Shown here: positions 33,001-44,800 of the stretch, piece after piece | Position numbering within the stretch: the first letter of the stretch is position 1 | How the letters are laid out: the number at the start of each line of letters is the position of its first letter | Assembly: GCA_905221605.1 (NCBI GenBank) | Contig: CAJNDS010002592.1 | Location: 215,001 to 279,000 of the forward strand | Source of the DNA: Symbiodinium natans | Taxonomy: Eukaryota > Sar > Dinophyceae > Suessiales > Symbiodiniaceae | Length of the DNA stretch: 64,000 nucleotides | Reading direction: 5' to 3' | Translations under genes and position numbers: made by a program | The notes under the pieces: model-generated | What the model saw: only the letters and a program-made list of their open reading frames with translations | What the model was told of the DNA's origin: nothing | Database searches by the model: none

Positions 33001-33761
33001 CTTTCACCTATTGCCTACAGTTCTCAATCACTTCGTGCGTCCCGAGCACAGATGAACGCTTACTGATGCAGTGGGATACACTGGGCACTTCTCTCCACCT
33101 CGGAAGCTTCCATTGAGCATCGAACTTGGTGGCTTTTGTTTTGTTGGGGCCGAAAGGCGGTACATACGTAAGTCGCATTTTGTGGGCAAGATTGGGACAT
33201 CGGTCTGGTCGATCGAGCAGCACTCTTCGTCTCCGTTTTGCCGTCTTTGCATCTGTCTCTTCGTCCCTCTCCCTGGAAGCATCTTCCGGTCGCTGTGCCT
33301 CCTTGTCCCCCCATGCCCGCACACGCAAAATCAGAAGACACAAGAGATCCACTGAGCGAACAGCCGTCAGCGGACTGCTTTGCGCCGCCACATGACCAGC
33401 AAGTCCTGCGAGCTTCTCTGCTTTTTCGAATTTAAATTCAGTTCCATGAAAGCCTCACATTTTCTGACACCCTGTCTGTTACGCTTTGCTCTTCCGAAAG
33501 CCTCCCCGCGTTCGATTGCTCTTTCCGAAGGCCATCCAGCAGGTGGCACAGGCGCGAATCTCACCCTGCTTCCTTGAGATATACTTGACGTCTAGATTCT
33601 GAATCATCATATTCGAGACCAATTGAGGGTGGGGGACGGTGTGGCTTGGAAGGAGGGCGTTCTTGGAGCGGGGGTTGGATGAAGGAGGTGGGTTCACGGA
33701 GGCCAGAGCCCTACTTAAGTTGTAACATTTACTCATGCCCCTGCTTCTTGTTGTGCTGCAG
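30008..33761 (+). other. region with scattered weak exon candidates
   Basis: Candidates on the + strand, all unrecognised: about 30760-30825 (VISFDQTPASAQLQVNK, ending at AAG|GTGAGG), 31056-31147 (AAVAEIPKLPAEHTRLAL), 31839-31940 (RTLEAASWQAGHQDAAV) and 32415-32518 (LPKENFLKPLEELQDVV to a stop). A G-run lies at 30366-30381 and TGACTGTC repeats at 31309-31350. The exons might form one gene with 28236-29041 and 33762-33866, but the joins are not proven. Confidence 0.3.
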
Positions 33762-33866
33762 GCCTCTGACGTGGAAAGGGTCCATGCCCTGCTGGATACG
33801 TGGTGGAGTTCTGACGCGCATGTAAAGAGGATCCGAACTGAAATCGACCGGTTCTTCACCCGCTGA
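33762..33866 (+). CDS. terminal exon of an unrecognised gene
   Basis: A clean acceptor (TTGTGCTGCAG at 33751-33761, after a T-rich tract) precedes 34 codons and TGA: ASDVERVHALLDTWWSSD and HVKRIRTEIDRFFTR. Acceptor, composition and stop fit a last exon. The partner exons upstream are uncertain. Confidence 0.45.
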   Translation, partial: ASDVERVHALLDTWWSSDAHVKRIRTEIDRFFTR

Positions 33867-34240
33867 AGATGAGAGGCCTTGTCGCAGAAGCTGTTTGGAT
33901 CAGCCTTGCCCCTGGGCTGCCTCCTGCAGAGATGGTCGCCTGTTGCAGCATCGGAGCGTGTCAAGCTGCAGTGTGAGTGATGTGGCGAAATGAAGATCGT
34001 AATGACAGGCTAGCGGCTAGCAGAAGCGTCCGGAAAACTGCCAGATCACTCTCAGACTGTAGAGACATGCATAAGAAGGGTAAACATATTTGAATGATGT
34101 TTTGTCGATGCAACCAAGCGTTGTACAGGTTCACCTTGCGGTGAAGATGCCGGTGCTTGGGGATTACCAAGCGGCCTGCTAAACTCGAGGGTGCTCATCT
34201 ATGTATACCTGACACCCCTGCCTAAAAAGCGGGCACTTGC

Positions 34241-34966
34241 CAAGACATGGAAAATGGAACCGCATCGGAACACCTCAGTGACTGCGAGTGTTGGGAACAA
34301 ATCTTGAGATCATCCTTCGCAGATGTATTTGTGGAACTGGTAAGGTCAGTCTGGCTGGAGGGCAAGAACCTCAGCAGGTCCCATCGTACCTTTCGACCCC
34401 AGTCCCAGCTCAGCTCAGGTCGTGTTTCGCGGAGATCTTCCATGTGCCTATCGTGACAATCTGAGACTTTCCAACTTCACATATTGCGGTCGCAATTCAA
34501 AGACTCTTTGCGCTACTGCGTTCAGTTGTGCATCGACATCTTTTTTGCTGCACGTGCTGTTCAGGCTTCTCTCGGAAGAGCAGGCTGTTTTGGAGCTGAA
34601 ATCTGGATAATCTTTCTGTTAGACTCTCCCTGCTGCGGCAGAGCACCAAAACATGAGCCGTGTTGCAAGGTGTTTGCAGAGTGTTTGCAGGTGTTTGCAT
34701 CAGGCCTTCGGCCCTGCAAAGTGGTGCGCAGACTCAGTGCTCCTTCACTGTGTCAAGGGCATGCCCTTCTCGGGAGGTTGCCGGTTGTAAATGAAGCACT
34801 CAAGCCGTCACAGGTCACTTTGTGGTGTAGATGGTGGGTCAAAGCCAACACACTGGCCATGAACGGCAGCTGGGCAGACAGCTGGAAGCACAGTTTGGTT
34901 TTTTGTGACTGTCTGCGACGCGTTGCAAGCGAGATTAGACGCGGACCCGCCCGCAACCTCTCCTGA
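34241..34966 (+). CDS. coding-like segments, unrecognised
   Basis: 34247-34390 reads SDCECWEQILRSSFADVF and onward. 34484-34966 is a 160-codon open frame (FKDSLRYCVQLCIDIFFA, VNEALKPSQ, WADSWKHSLVFCDCLRR). Cys/Trp-rich helical composition suggests exons, but the part between contains low-complexity TGTTTGCA repeats near 34670-34700 and no family is recognised. Confidence 0.3.
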
Positions 34967-35577
34967 GGTTTGTGTCTTTTTCCCTGAGCCGTTTTTGTAC
35001 GTATTGATATGGGGATGCTTGGGGCTGTTCGGCCCTTGCCTTGGCCTATATGAGTTAATGTACATGTTCGTATATGCTCTGTACTGTTACTCCGTTCGCT
35101 AAGTCCCCGACTGCTACTTCAGAGTCGACATGTCAACCCCGCGCCGTCGACATGTGCTGCAAGTGAACTGCCTGAATCACGAAATCAGTATCATGCTAAG
35201 TTCCGGAGCATAGGGGTTGTTGAACTTGTGGAACGGCCGATTGGCATTCTACCCGTGCTCAGGAGCTCGAGTTCTTGTGTTAAGAAGAACGGCATCATGA
35301 CTTTTTGCCATGACCACAGGCACTGCTCTACTGGCTTCGGCACGCGCAGGAAAAGCAGAGGATCACCACAGGTAAGGTCAAAGATTCAGAGTGCTCAGTT
35401 TCTTGCCGCTGGGAAATTTCCACTGCGCTTCTTCGGACTTTTCTCATGCTGCTGGCCTAAATTCTTGGCCCATGCGGAAGTAAGAGTGCTCGGAGGTTGA
35501 CCTTCAAAGGTGGTTGTTTGTAGTCTCTGGGCGCAGAAGCACAGATACTAAAGTAGCGGCATCAGCGCTGAGACTGG

Positions 35578-35589
35578 CTTTGGCTCAAG
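35578..35589 (+). other. possible truncated spliced-leader relic
   Basis: TTTGGCTCAAG (35579-35589) equals the last 11 bases of the dinoflagellate spliced leader and lies about 220 bp upstream of the proposed start of the globin-channel gene. The rest of the leader does not match, so chance is possible. Confidence 0.25.
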
Positions 35590-35809
35590 TGGCCTTGAGG
35601 GCCTACCCTCCCTTCAGCCAGCCAGCTTAATGTGAACAAGCCTTCACGAGAGGTTAATTAAGTTTATCCAGATTCGACCTGTAAACGCCAAGCTGTATGC
35701 AGTTGCGCCTTATATAAGTTGCACATGCAGCTGGATGTTTGCGTTGTGATTAGGCAAAGCTGACACGGTTTTGCAAGAGCCCTGGTCGGCACCCTCTCGA
35801 CCTTTCGCT

Positions 35810-38800
35810 ATGTCAGAAGAAGATGGCAGCGACGCCGTCACTGATGAGGTGCGTTTCCAGTGCATTCCAGTGTTGCAGAGAAAGTTTTGCAATTCCTACT
35901 GGCTGCAGATATCAGCAGGCCTCATTACAGGAATAGACTACGGCTGCAGCTGCTTCCTTGCCACTTGCCAGGTCTGGCAAGAGGACGGTTCCAGCGAGCA
36001 AGACAATGAAGAAGAGGCCGATAACTCGAGGCTGGCGACATTCGCCGAAGGCGAAACGGAGCCTTTAGCCTTGGAATCCCTCGGCCTAGCTCCTTGGTTT
36101 GTCAGAGCCTAGGGCCTCGGGCCTTTGCATGGTAGACCTGACTAGTCAACCTACCAGTCCTTAACTTATCAAGAACATCTTCACACACTTACTGCTCAAA
36201 GACTTTGGATACACCATCTAGTCGTGAATCCTGAGCTGAAGTTGAACAGCAGGAGACTGCAAGAGCCTGGAGCAAGCTTGTACACAGCTTGTACACGGCT
36301 GTGGGGCGCCCACTGTTGGGTGGTTTATGCTGGGTCATGCGGATCACCCAAGGAAAAGTACGCTGCAGTGGACGACTCCACGTTCGACGACTTTGAACTT
36401 CCAGAGTCCATTGCAACGCAGGCACGTGCCCATGCACATGCGGGATTGCAAGTGGTCATGTTTCTAGCGTGCTGCCGTGCTAACTGATTGGTCTTACCTG
36501 CGCGATGTCGCTTTCTGGCTGTTTTCTCATGCAGGGCGTCAGACCTGCTGCTTCATGTGGTTTGAGAGCGTTAGAAGTAGCAGGTATGCCAGTTACAAGG
36601 GGACAGGGCAGGTGAGTGTGCGTTAATCCCTTCCCCCTTTTATGAAATACCCCCCCTAACCATAAAAACACTTTCCGGAAAATCCTGCCCAAACCCACCC
36701 ACCTTTTAAAACCTATTCCGAATTGGGTGGTGGGTTCAGGGCTCCCAATCCCTAGAGCCAATCCTAAACCCTGAAACCCTAAACCCTCCTTCCCTCTCCC
36801 TAAAACCTAATCAAACACGAAACCCTGAAAGCCCTAAACCCTCCAAACCCTGAAGCCTAGACCCTCAACCCTTTAGACCCCAAACGTGACATTTGGATAA
36901 AACATCCCCCTTGTAATAGAAACCACATTTGGAGTTTCTATTGGGGGGGGGGGCCTTTTAATATTAGGGGGAACGGATTAGCGGTGATTCGGGGTTGGGC
37001 TGGGCTCAGAGGGAACATCAAACCGAGCCTCCTTAAAATGCATAATTAAGATTTCAGATTATGATGCAAGTCGTTGTTCCTTCTCTGATGTGGTAAATGA
37101 AGACAACAATCCTTTCGAAGCACCTGCTCGACTCGAGCTTTTGCATGTGCAACCATTCCCACTTTTTGACTGGCCCAGGTCCAGGAGACCTGGACGGCCT
37201 TTTGTGCTAAATTTGATTCCCGGGAAGCCGCTGGTGAAATGTTTCCCGGCATCTACTTTAGGCATGTTTGGGATGCGAGGATTGCAGCAAGGCCAGTCAG
37301 AGGCAGGTGGCCAAGGTTCCCGAAGTTCCCCGGTCAAGGAGTGCCAGCCCAGGTTTTTTACGTCGTTGTTCGATGCCGCGCCAAGCCTTCAGCTTCTCTT
37401 CAAAAGCCCAAAGGCTGTAGTCGTGACCCAGCTGCAGTGGCAGGACAAGACAATTAATTTCCTGGCCCGGGTCGTCTGGTTGCATTCTCCCGCAAAGCTT
37501 GGAGCTCGTAAAGTTGTCAAGAGGGCATCGCATGAGTCAGAGAAGTCCGGTTTTGCTCTCATCGGAGCTGTATCTGGCTCAGCCTGGAGGCCCGAAGGGT
37601 CGGTTGGCGGCACAAGAGCCTACTCCTCCTTATTCAACACGAACAAACATCGCATCCCACAGGCTGGCTTTCGTACTTCCAATCGTCCTCGTGGCTTAGG
37701 AGGGCCAGCCAACCAGTAGTGTCCAAGCACAGAAACCCATCATGTGTAGAAGGCTTTGGCCCCTTGGCATCGTTCTCCACACTTCAGTCTGCAACCTGCT
37801 AAAAGGCGGTACAACCACATGGCGCAGCATTTGTGAGGTTGGGGTGGTCTCCAGAACCTTCCGAGCAATTGTAAGTTTGAAGCCTGACTATGGCATCGTT
37901 GGTTCCGTCGCCAAGCTAGAACAAAGCCAGATCCTCTCATTTTCCTTGGCCTGCGGCTGCTGTCAGAACTGTGAAGACTGAAAAATGACTTTTTTTGGCG
38001 AGGGGTCCACAGAGTCTCATCTTCTTCCTCCAAGGTTCTCTTAAGTAGTGCTGCCACCGTGCTGTTGCAAATCTAGAGAATCCAGGCCATTGCTCCAGTC
38101 TCAAGCATGACTAGGGTCCGACCTTCCGCTGAGGCCATGCGGTTCATGCGCGGGGTGTCCAGCTGCATAGCTTGCGCCTCGCAGAAGGTCTTGCTTAAAA
38201 AGGAGATCGAAGCCGGGCTGCATGTAGCATCATGACATATCATGATGCCCCCAGCTGCAGTTATACTGTTTCGCAGGTAGACTTCTGGCTCTCCTAATTG
38301 TCGAGGCATTCACGAAACATGAGCGAAACAGTCATCAGGTTACGTGGCCTCACTCAGGAATCTCTGGGATTTCGGCACTTGGAGATCGAAGTCACAAGCT
38401 CCTTGCCGTTTTGCCTTTGGATTTGGTAAAAAGCTTATGCTGTTTTGACATGCGGGGGATCGCAGCCGCGCAGCGTTGGTGTTGCAACCAGGCGGTTCGA
38501 TCGTCCAAGCGATTGTGCGCACAAAGCAACTGCAATATCGACGTTGGCCTAGTTCTAGGCTGTAGCTCGGTGAAGGAAGTGTTGAAACGGTGTGATTTGG
38601 GAGAGGTGAGTTCCAGCGGAATGTGCCCAGCTGGCCAGTGTGGGCCTAGGCGTGCGAGTCGACTTCTTTCGCGAGGCTCTCCTCGACCTTTTGGAGGACG
38701 CAGCTTCGACCCCTCTGCCAAACATGACATCTAAGAGTTCTTCAGAGGAGACGCTGGACACCGGGCACCTCACCAGCGGTGTCCGTGCCGGCTTTCAGGC

Positions 38801-41800
38801 GCTTATCAATTATGCAGGCAAGATCGGGTTTGCCGCTTGAGCCATGATTCTTGTTGGCACGTACAGGCCAAGTCGCTTGCCTCGCACGGCCATGTGAAAT
38901 CAGATTGGCCTTTGCTAGCTGATGCAGGGGGAGCATTCATCTATATCCGCCGCGAGTACGCCGGGCGCATCAGCGTGAGACTTGACTAGCACAGCGGCCC
39001 ATTGGACGCTTCAAGTCGCATGTCACAGGCGCTTTGCCCTTCGGAGGGTTTAGGGCGGAGCATTTCGGGAGGATGCTTAGCTCTTGAGATCTTTGAGATT
39101 TACATTCCGCAAGTGTGGTGAGCATGCTCATGCTGTCGTCGACAAAAGCGATTACTCCGCCATGTTCATTCACAAGTACTTGTTTCTGCTCTTGTTCATG
39201 TACGTCTGTATGCCAGAAAGTGCCGTAGGTTGGCATATCGAAGCTCCGAGGATCCTTCGTAGTTGGGCAATCGCATCCAAAGGAAGCAATTCCAACGAAG
39301 CAGAGGCACAGTTTGCTAAGGTTTTTTTGTTTTTGTTTTAGGTGATTTTGTGCAGATGCACAGCTCGCATCAGTTTGTTGATGTCAATGTTCAAGATTGA
39401 TTTCCTGGCAGCAGCACATTGAACTCTCAGCGTTGAGAAGCTTGCCGCACTCGCGCAGGCCCTGCTTGCAGAAGAGGACTCGGCTAGTGAGAGTTGCGGG
39501 ATAGCAGAGAATAGCGCAGAGCTCTTCAGTTTTGCATTATCACCTCGTAAAGATGCAGGGATCTCTCCCTCGCAATATGAAACAGAGAAGATCTTGGACT
39601 TGCTGCGTCCGGTCCAACTGCTCAGTGTCTTGTATTCTCCCTGCGTCCTTCCCTCTTGATTGCTTCTGCAAGGAGGGTGAGGAAGGTGTGGAGGAGGCCG
39701 ACAAGGAGAAGGAGACCAACGCAAACGACACAAAGCAAGACAATCACGCGAAGACTGCGAAGGCCTACAGCAGTTTGAATGTGGAATGTTCGAGGCAGCA
39801 GCAAGCCTAGCAGGCTTAGTAGTGAGGAGTATCCCGACATCTTGCATTCCTCAAAAGAGCACGAGAGCCACGCAGCCTCCACGCCAGGGCCCAGCGAACC
39901 TCTCTGGAGCTCGCAGCTCGGGCGAGGCAGCTGGTGATCAGAGACTACCCTGCACTCAGCTCAAAGTTCAAACGCTTAGGGCTGTAGGTCCCTGAGCTGC
40001 GTGCGGTGTCTTGCGTAGATCTTCCCAACCCATGCACAAGGATGAAGGTGCCCACCACGTTCAATGAGATGCTTCTCTTCAATGCATCCGTGATGGGCTT
40101 CGGCTCTAGCACGTGGACCCTGCAAATTTGGGGAGGAGGAGTCGGAATGGGAGGGATTCGTGATGGTAGCCTGGTAGCCACACATTCACAACCTTGAACA
40201 ATCAGAGGCCTGCGGGGTCCTCGGCGGGTAACACCCTTCCCTATCTTCGCTTGAAACGCCAGGTGGATGAACATCATCTTGGCCCAATTTGAAAACATGG
40301 TGCTGAATGTTGCCAACTCCTCCCGCCTTCAGGATGCGGCATGTGCTCTTTGAAATGCCTGTCTACGAGCTTCCAGGGGCACCTCTAAGTCTATAAGTGC
40401 AATCCCCTGCATCTGCACAGGAGGAGTGCGATGTGGTTTCACTGGTTCTGGCCAAATACAAAGGCCCCATCAACTTGCCTGACTTTAAGTCTGTGACGCT
40501 GGCTTCGCTTCGGTCCTTACTTCCGGAGGAGCTGCTGGCCAGAGCAAGACTGTGTATGCATGACTTGTGCTGAATAAGGCTTGCTTCCCATGCCGCTGCC
40601 CGAAAGGACTGGGACTCCAACCACGAAATCGCATGGAGCTGGCTCTGGGAGAATATCGAGGGCCTCCTGAGCGCCATGATAGGCACGCGTCACACTGCTC
40701 GTAAATGCAAGGACACTGCGGATCCGGATCGTGTGCTAGCTGCAGGCAAGCCACGGCAGCAAGAGCACGCGTTGTCAAACTTCTTCAGATACATGGAGGA
40801 GAAGGCATGGATGCTCCGAGTTTGCCAATGGGAGTCAGGTTCCGGGCACAAAGCGAGGCAGTTTTGATGGTTTTGATATGAAAGACAGCAGCATACCGCA
40901 GCATACCGCAGCCAGCCACCTGCCAGGATTCGCAACGGCTGACCCAGCGGCTGTTTCCAGTGTTCTTTGAGCTGGCGCCTGCCGGTCAGGACACCTCTAG
41001 GCCTAGATGTCAGGGGATCAGCGTCAGAATCAAACTGGCACATCACATGCGAGTCGATTCACAGTCCTCAGCAGGCATAGTTCGAAAACTGGGCCACTTA
41101 AAAATCACGAAGTTTGTTTAGCCGCTCGCGCCACGTTGCTGCAGGACTTCTTTCAACAGTCCGCGACGAGAATGCACTTCATTTCTGGTCGACTCTGGGC
41201 AACCGAAGTATTGGAGCAAGTGGGCCCAAGTCGACACAGCAACTAATGAGTTCAGCATGCAAGATGATAGACTGGGCGTCTTACGGGTCACGAAAACTAG
41301 ACTCAGCTGGAACCATCAGCGTTGGGGAAGGCGGTCGGGCATTTGCCAAATCTAGATGAGCACCATTTCAGCCACCCACTTCACCCTTGCCAATCACGGC
41401 CCAGCGAGGAATCATTTCAATGACGTTGGACATGTATGCCGCTCCGCGGAAGATGGTAGAGGAGATATCTGCAATTGGTTTGCGACACGTCGGGTATGCC
41501 ATTCCAGTGGAGATGCCCCTCGGTGAAAGATGGAGTCTGTTTCGGACCATGAAGCTTGCAAACGTATCCCGGTGCTGTGGTCGATCACTATGCAGTTTTC
41601 TTCGCGAAGTCGCTGGGGCATGATATGCCTGGTCGTGGCTGAGAGGGTCGGAGTGCTTCTGCACTTGTCAACCAAGGTTCCCTCCTTTTGTTTCAGCAGC
41701 CGTAGCACTGCTACAAGAGCTGGCGACCAACGAGTGGTCTGACTGCTTTGGTGTTGATGTTGACGTGTGGATGGATTGCACGTGCCTGCTGTGACTGCTC

Positions 41801-44800
41801 TTGGCCGCTGGCAGTACCGGCGTGACATGGGTGATCAGTAGATTGATCAGACTTCCTGTAAGACTTAGCTGAAAGCACAGCAGAGCTTCTCCTTCTTGTC
41901 CCCGCTGAAAATCTTTGTGACTCTAAGGCTGGCGATCGAGGCCTTCCGCTGGTCCCTGGCCTTGATCTCCAAGATCCTGGTGCCTTTGCCATCCATTGAT
42001 CATCATTGATCCATTGCCATCCCACTGCCTAGTTATATGGCCAAACAGGCTTGCCTCAGTTAGATGTCGGCATAATGGCTGGGCTGGAGCTGCTAGGATG
42101 GGTTCAGGGCTTCGGGCCTCAGGGCGGGCGAAGTCTCTTGGAGAAGGGCCTGCTTCGGAGGGGGGAGCCAGCAGGTCTTTGTTTTTGTTTTTCTTTTGCA
42201 ACAATCACACGCTTGGTGGTTTGCAAGCGTGTTTGCTTGTTTCTCTTGCCCCGACAAATGTGAAGCCCAAGCTTGGGAGATGACGCTGAAAACAACCACA
42301 TGTTTGACTTTTGCTGGCGCATCGAAAGGGCGCATTCCAGGTGCTTGTTCTGGTTTTGAAGGCCTCCTGCTGCTACATTTATGATGGACCCGTATCTGCG
42401 CTGCTTGGGCCCTGATCTTGCATGTCAACTTTGGTATTCTTCCCAAATTGTGCCCGATCGGAGTTAAAGACTACGAGAAGCATCATCCGAATACCTCGAA
42501 TCCTCAAAGCAAGAAGGAACAGAACAGAGCAGAAGTGACAGGTCCGAGCCATCTCAGAGGGCTCCACCCTGGCAACCTTGCTGCAGTGGCGTCGCATGCC
42601 CTCAGAAGCAGCAGTGGAGGTTTGGTCTGCAAAACACGAGCCCGAACTCCGAACATCAATTATTCTTCTTGCGGATGTCACCAGAGCACGTCCGCAACAG
42701 CAGCACAGGTGATGAAGGCCATCAACACTAATCAAAGACTCATGCTCAACAAGGTTCGTGACGCTGATGCTTGAGAGTTCAGTTGGGCTGAGTGACTTTC
42801 CAGAGAACTTGTCTGTGGTGCTGGTGTCGATCCATGCTAGTCCCCGCGCAGCTTTTGCACTTTCATGGTGTCAAGATGCTGAATGATGTCGCAGCGTAGA
42901 ACGCTTTGCAGGCCATGGAAGTAGTTTCGAGAGGCCTCTTGGATTGCTTGGAGGGTGCATTGTTGGGACGGGGAGGCCACAAGCTTCGAGGGAAAGGATG
43001 CTGAGAATATGCAGTGGCCATCGAAGAGCAGTTTTGTGGAATGTGTGGAGCGAGGGTGCCCTAATCCGAGCCATTCTTTGCCAACGTCCGATGCTGGTAT
43101 TCATCCCTTTACTACTTGCATGCCCTTGATGCCCCTGGCCTTCGCGCTTCAAATCAAGCATTGCCAAATTGAAAGCATACGACGCAGCTAGAAGAGTCGT
43201 AGGGCATTGCTTTGCGCCATAGGCCACCTGATATGGGGGCTTTTGACGGATGCCCCGCAGCAATCACACACCCAGGTCATCGCGCCAGTGAGCTGCTAAG
43301 CATTGCTGTGGGTACACAGTCCATCTCGCCGTTCTATTGGGCCATCGACAGTGGAGCCTTGGCGCAGCCTTGACAGCTTGGAATGTTCTGAGAAGACTCC
43401 AGGGCCCATGTTTCCGGAAGAGTTACGTAAGCAGCTATCGGGGGCGATGGTGCTGTTGATGCTGATGATGTTGGCGACGCTGCCTTTGGAGGAGGTCGTA
43501 TGGGATTTCGGCGCCGGCGTGAAGGGTGGGGCTGTTTTGATGGTTGTGCTGGGTGGCAAGTATGGCGGGTCTGCGGGCAGGGGGGGGGGCCGCTGGACGT
43601 GCGGTGGGTAGTGGGCATGGACAGGAGGAGCGTGGGGGCAGTGGTGAGGTTTGGTGCGCGCTGTTGGGGTGCACCATGCATATTTCAATCGGGTCTTGGC
43701 TGGAGAACGTGTGATACCCAGGGCTAGCTTTCGCCATCTTTCGCCGCCCGACTTGGCCCCCAAGTCGAATCTGACGCACCCAAGTCAAATCTGACGCATG
43801 TGACGCATTGGAATGCGTAGAGCATTAGCCTTACTTGTTTAGAAGATCTGATCTGTCAACCGCTTCCCTGTGGAGTCTGCAAGGAGCGACCGTGTGTGCA
43901 GTTGCCATGCTGGAAGACTTGCTGACGATCAGGGCGGACCGTCGGGTTCTGAGACGTGCAGGATACCGACCATATTCTCACATCATTAACACCCGCGTTG
44001 CAGCACGGCCACTGTTGCATCGGCGCGTCGATAGGAGCAGGCCCGTCTGACCCCTCAGAACCTTCTGGTGAAGGCTTGTGCTCACTTCCGTTTTCAATCC
44101 TATAGTTATGGCTTGAGGTGACGTTTATTACTATGGCTGTGAGACGCTCTTCACTCGCCACCCGGAAGTGATCCAGCGCTTGTGTGCGACAGCTCCGACA
44201 CTGATGCCAACGTGGCTGGGCTTCAATTCCTGGCTGCAATACCTCGTTGCAAACCCTCCTGCTTGAGATTCCACCCGCTTGAGCACCCAATGTCTCCAAG
44301 GCTACTCGATGGCTTAGTGTGGCGGTCTCGTCAGACGAAGGAAGGCTTGAAGCGGGTTGAGACAGAGTCAGAATTGATCTGCATTGATTCTGCCAAGATC
44401 TGCCCAGAGTCGGCAATAAGGGGCCGGCTGCAGTTTGGAGTCGGCTATCGGCGGACATAGGTAAGCTGTGGCATGGAAAGTTGGAAAAGTTTCGAGCTTG
44501 GAGCGCATTCCTGGGGTCCTTCCCTCAATTGTGCCCCCCCGCTCCTTCCGCCTCACTGCATGCTGCCCTGCTTGCCCTCATTAGGTTTATAGGGTCTTTG
44601 GGAGTTACGGACAGAGTACGGGGCTAGGAAGACCTGAAGGCTTCAGAGCTTTTAGGAGGTGGGATATCGACAACGACGACTCACGACGACTATGTACCGA
44701 TTCATGGGCGAACCGGTTTGCATGTGGCTGCCAGTGCACGCGCGCTTAAGCCTGCATGCATGTACTACACACACCCGGCTTGCAGGCAATTGCCTGTTTC

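Noticed and set aside
39770-39995. MFEAAASLAGL, resembling the start of another globin domain
   Set aside because: The following residues do not continue a globin pattern and the frame is Pro/Arg-rich; probably chance, though a short exon nearby remains possible.
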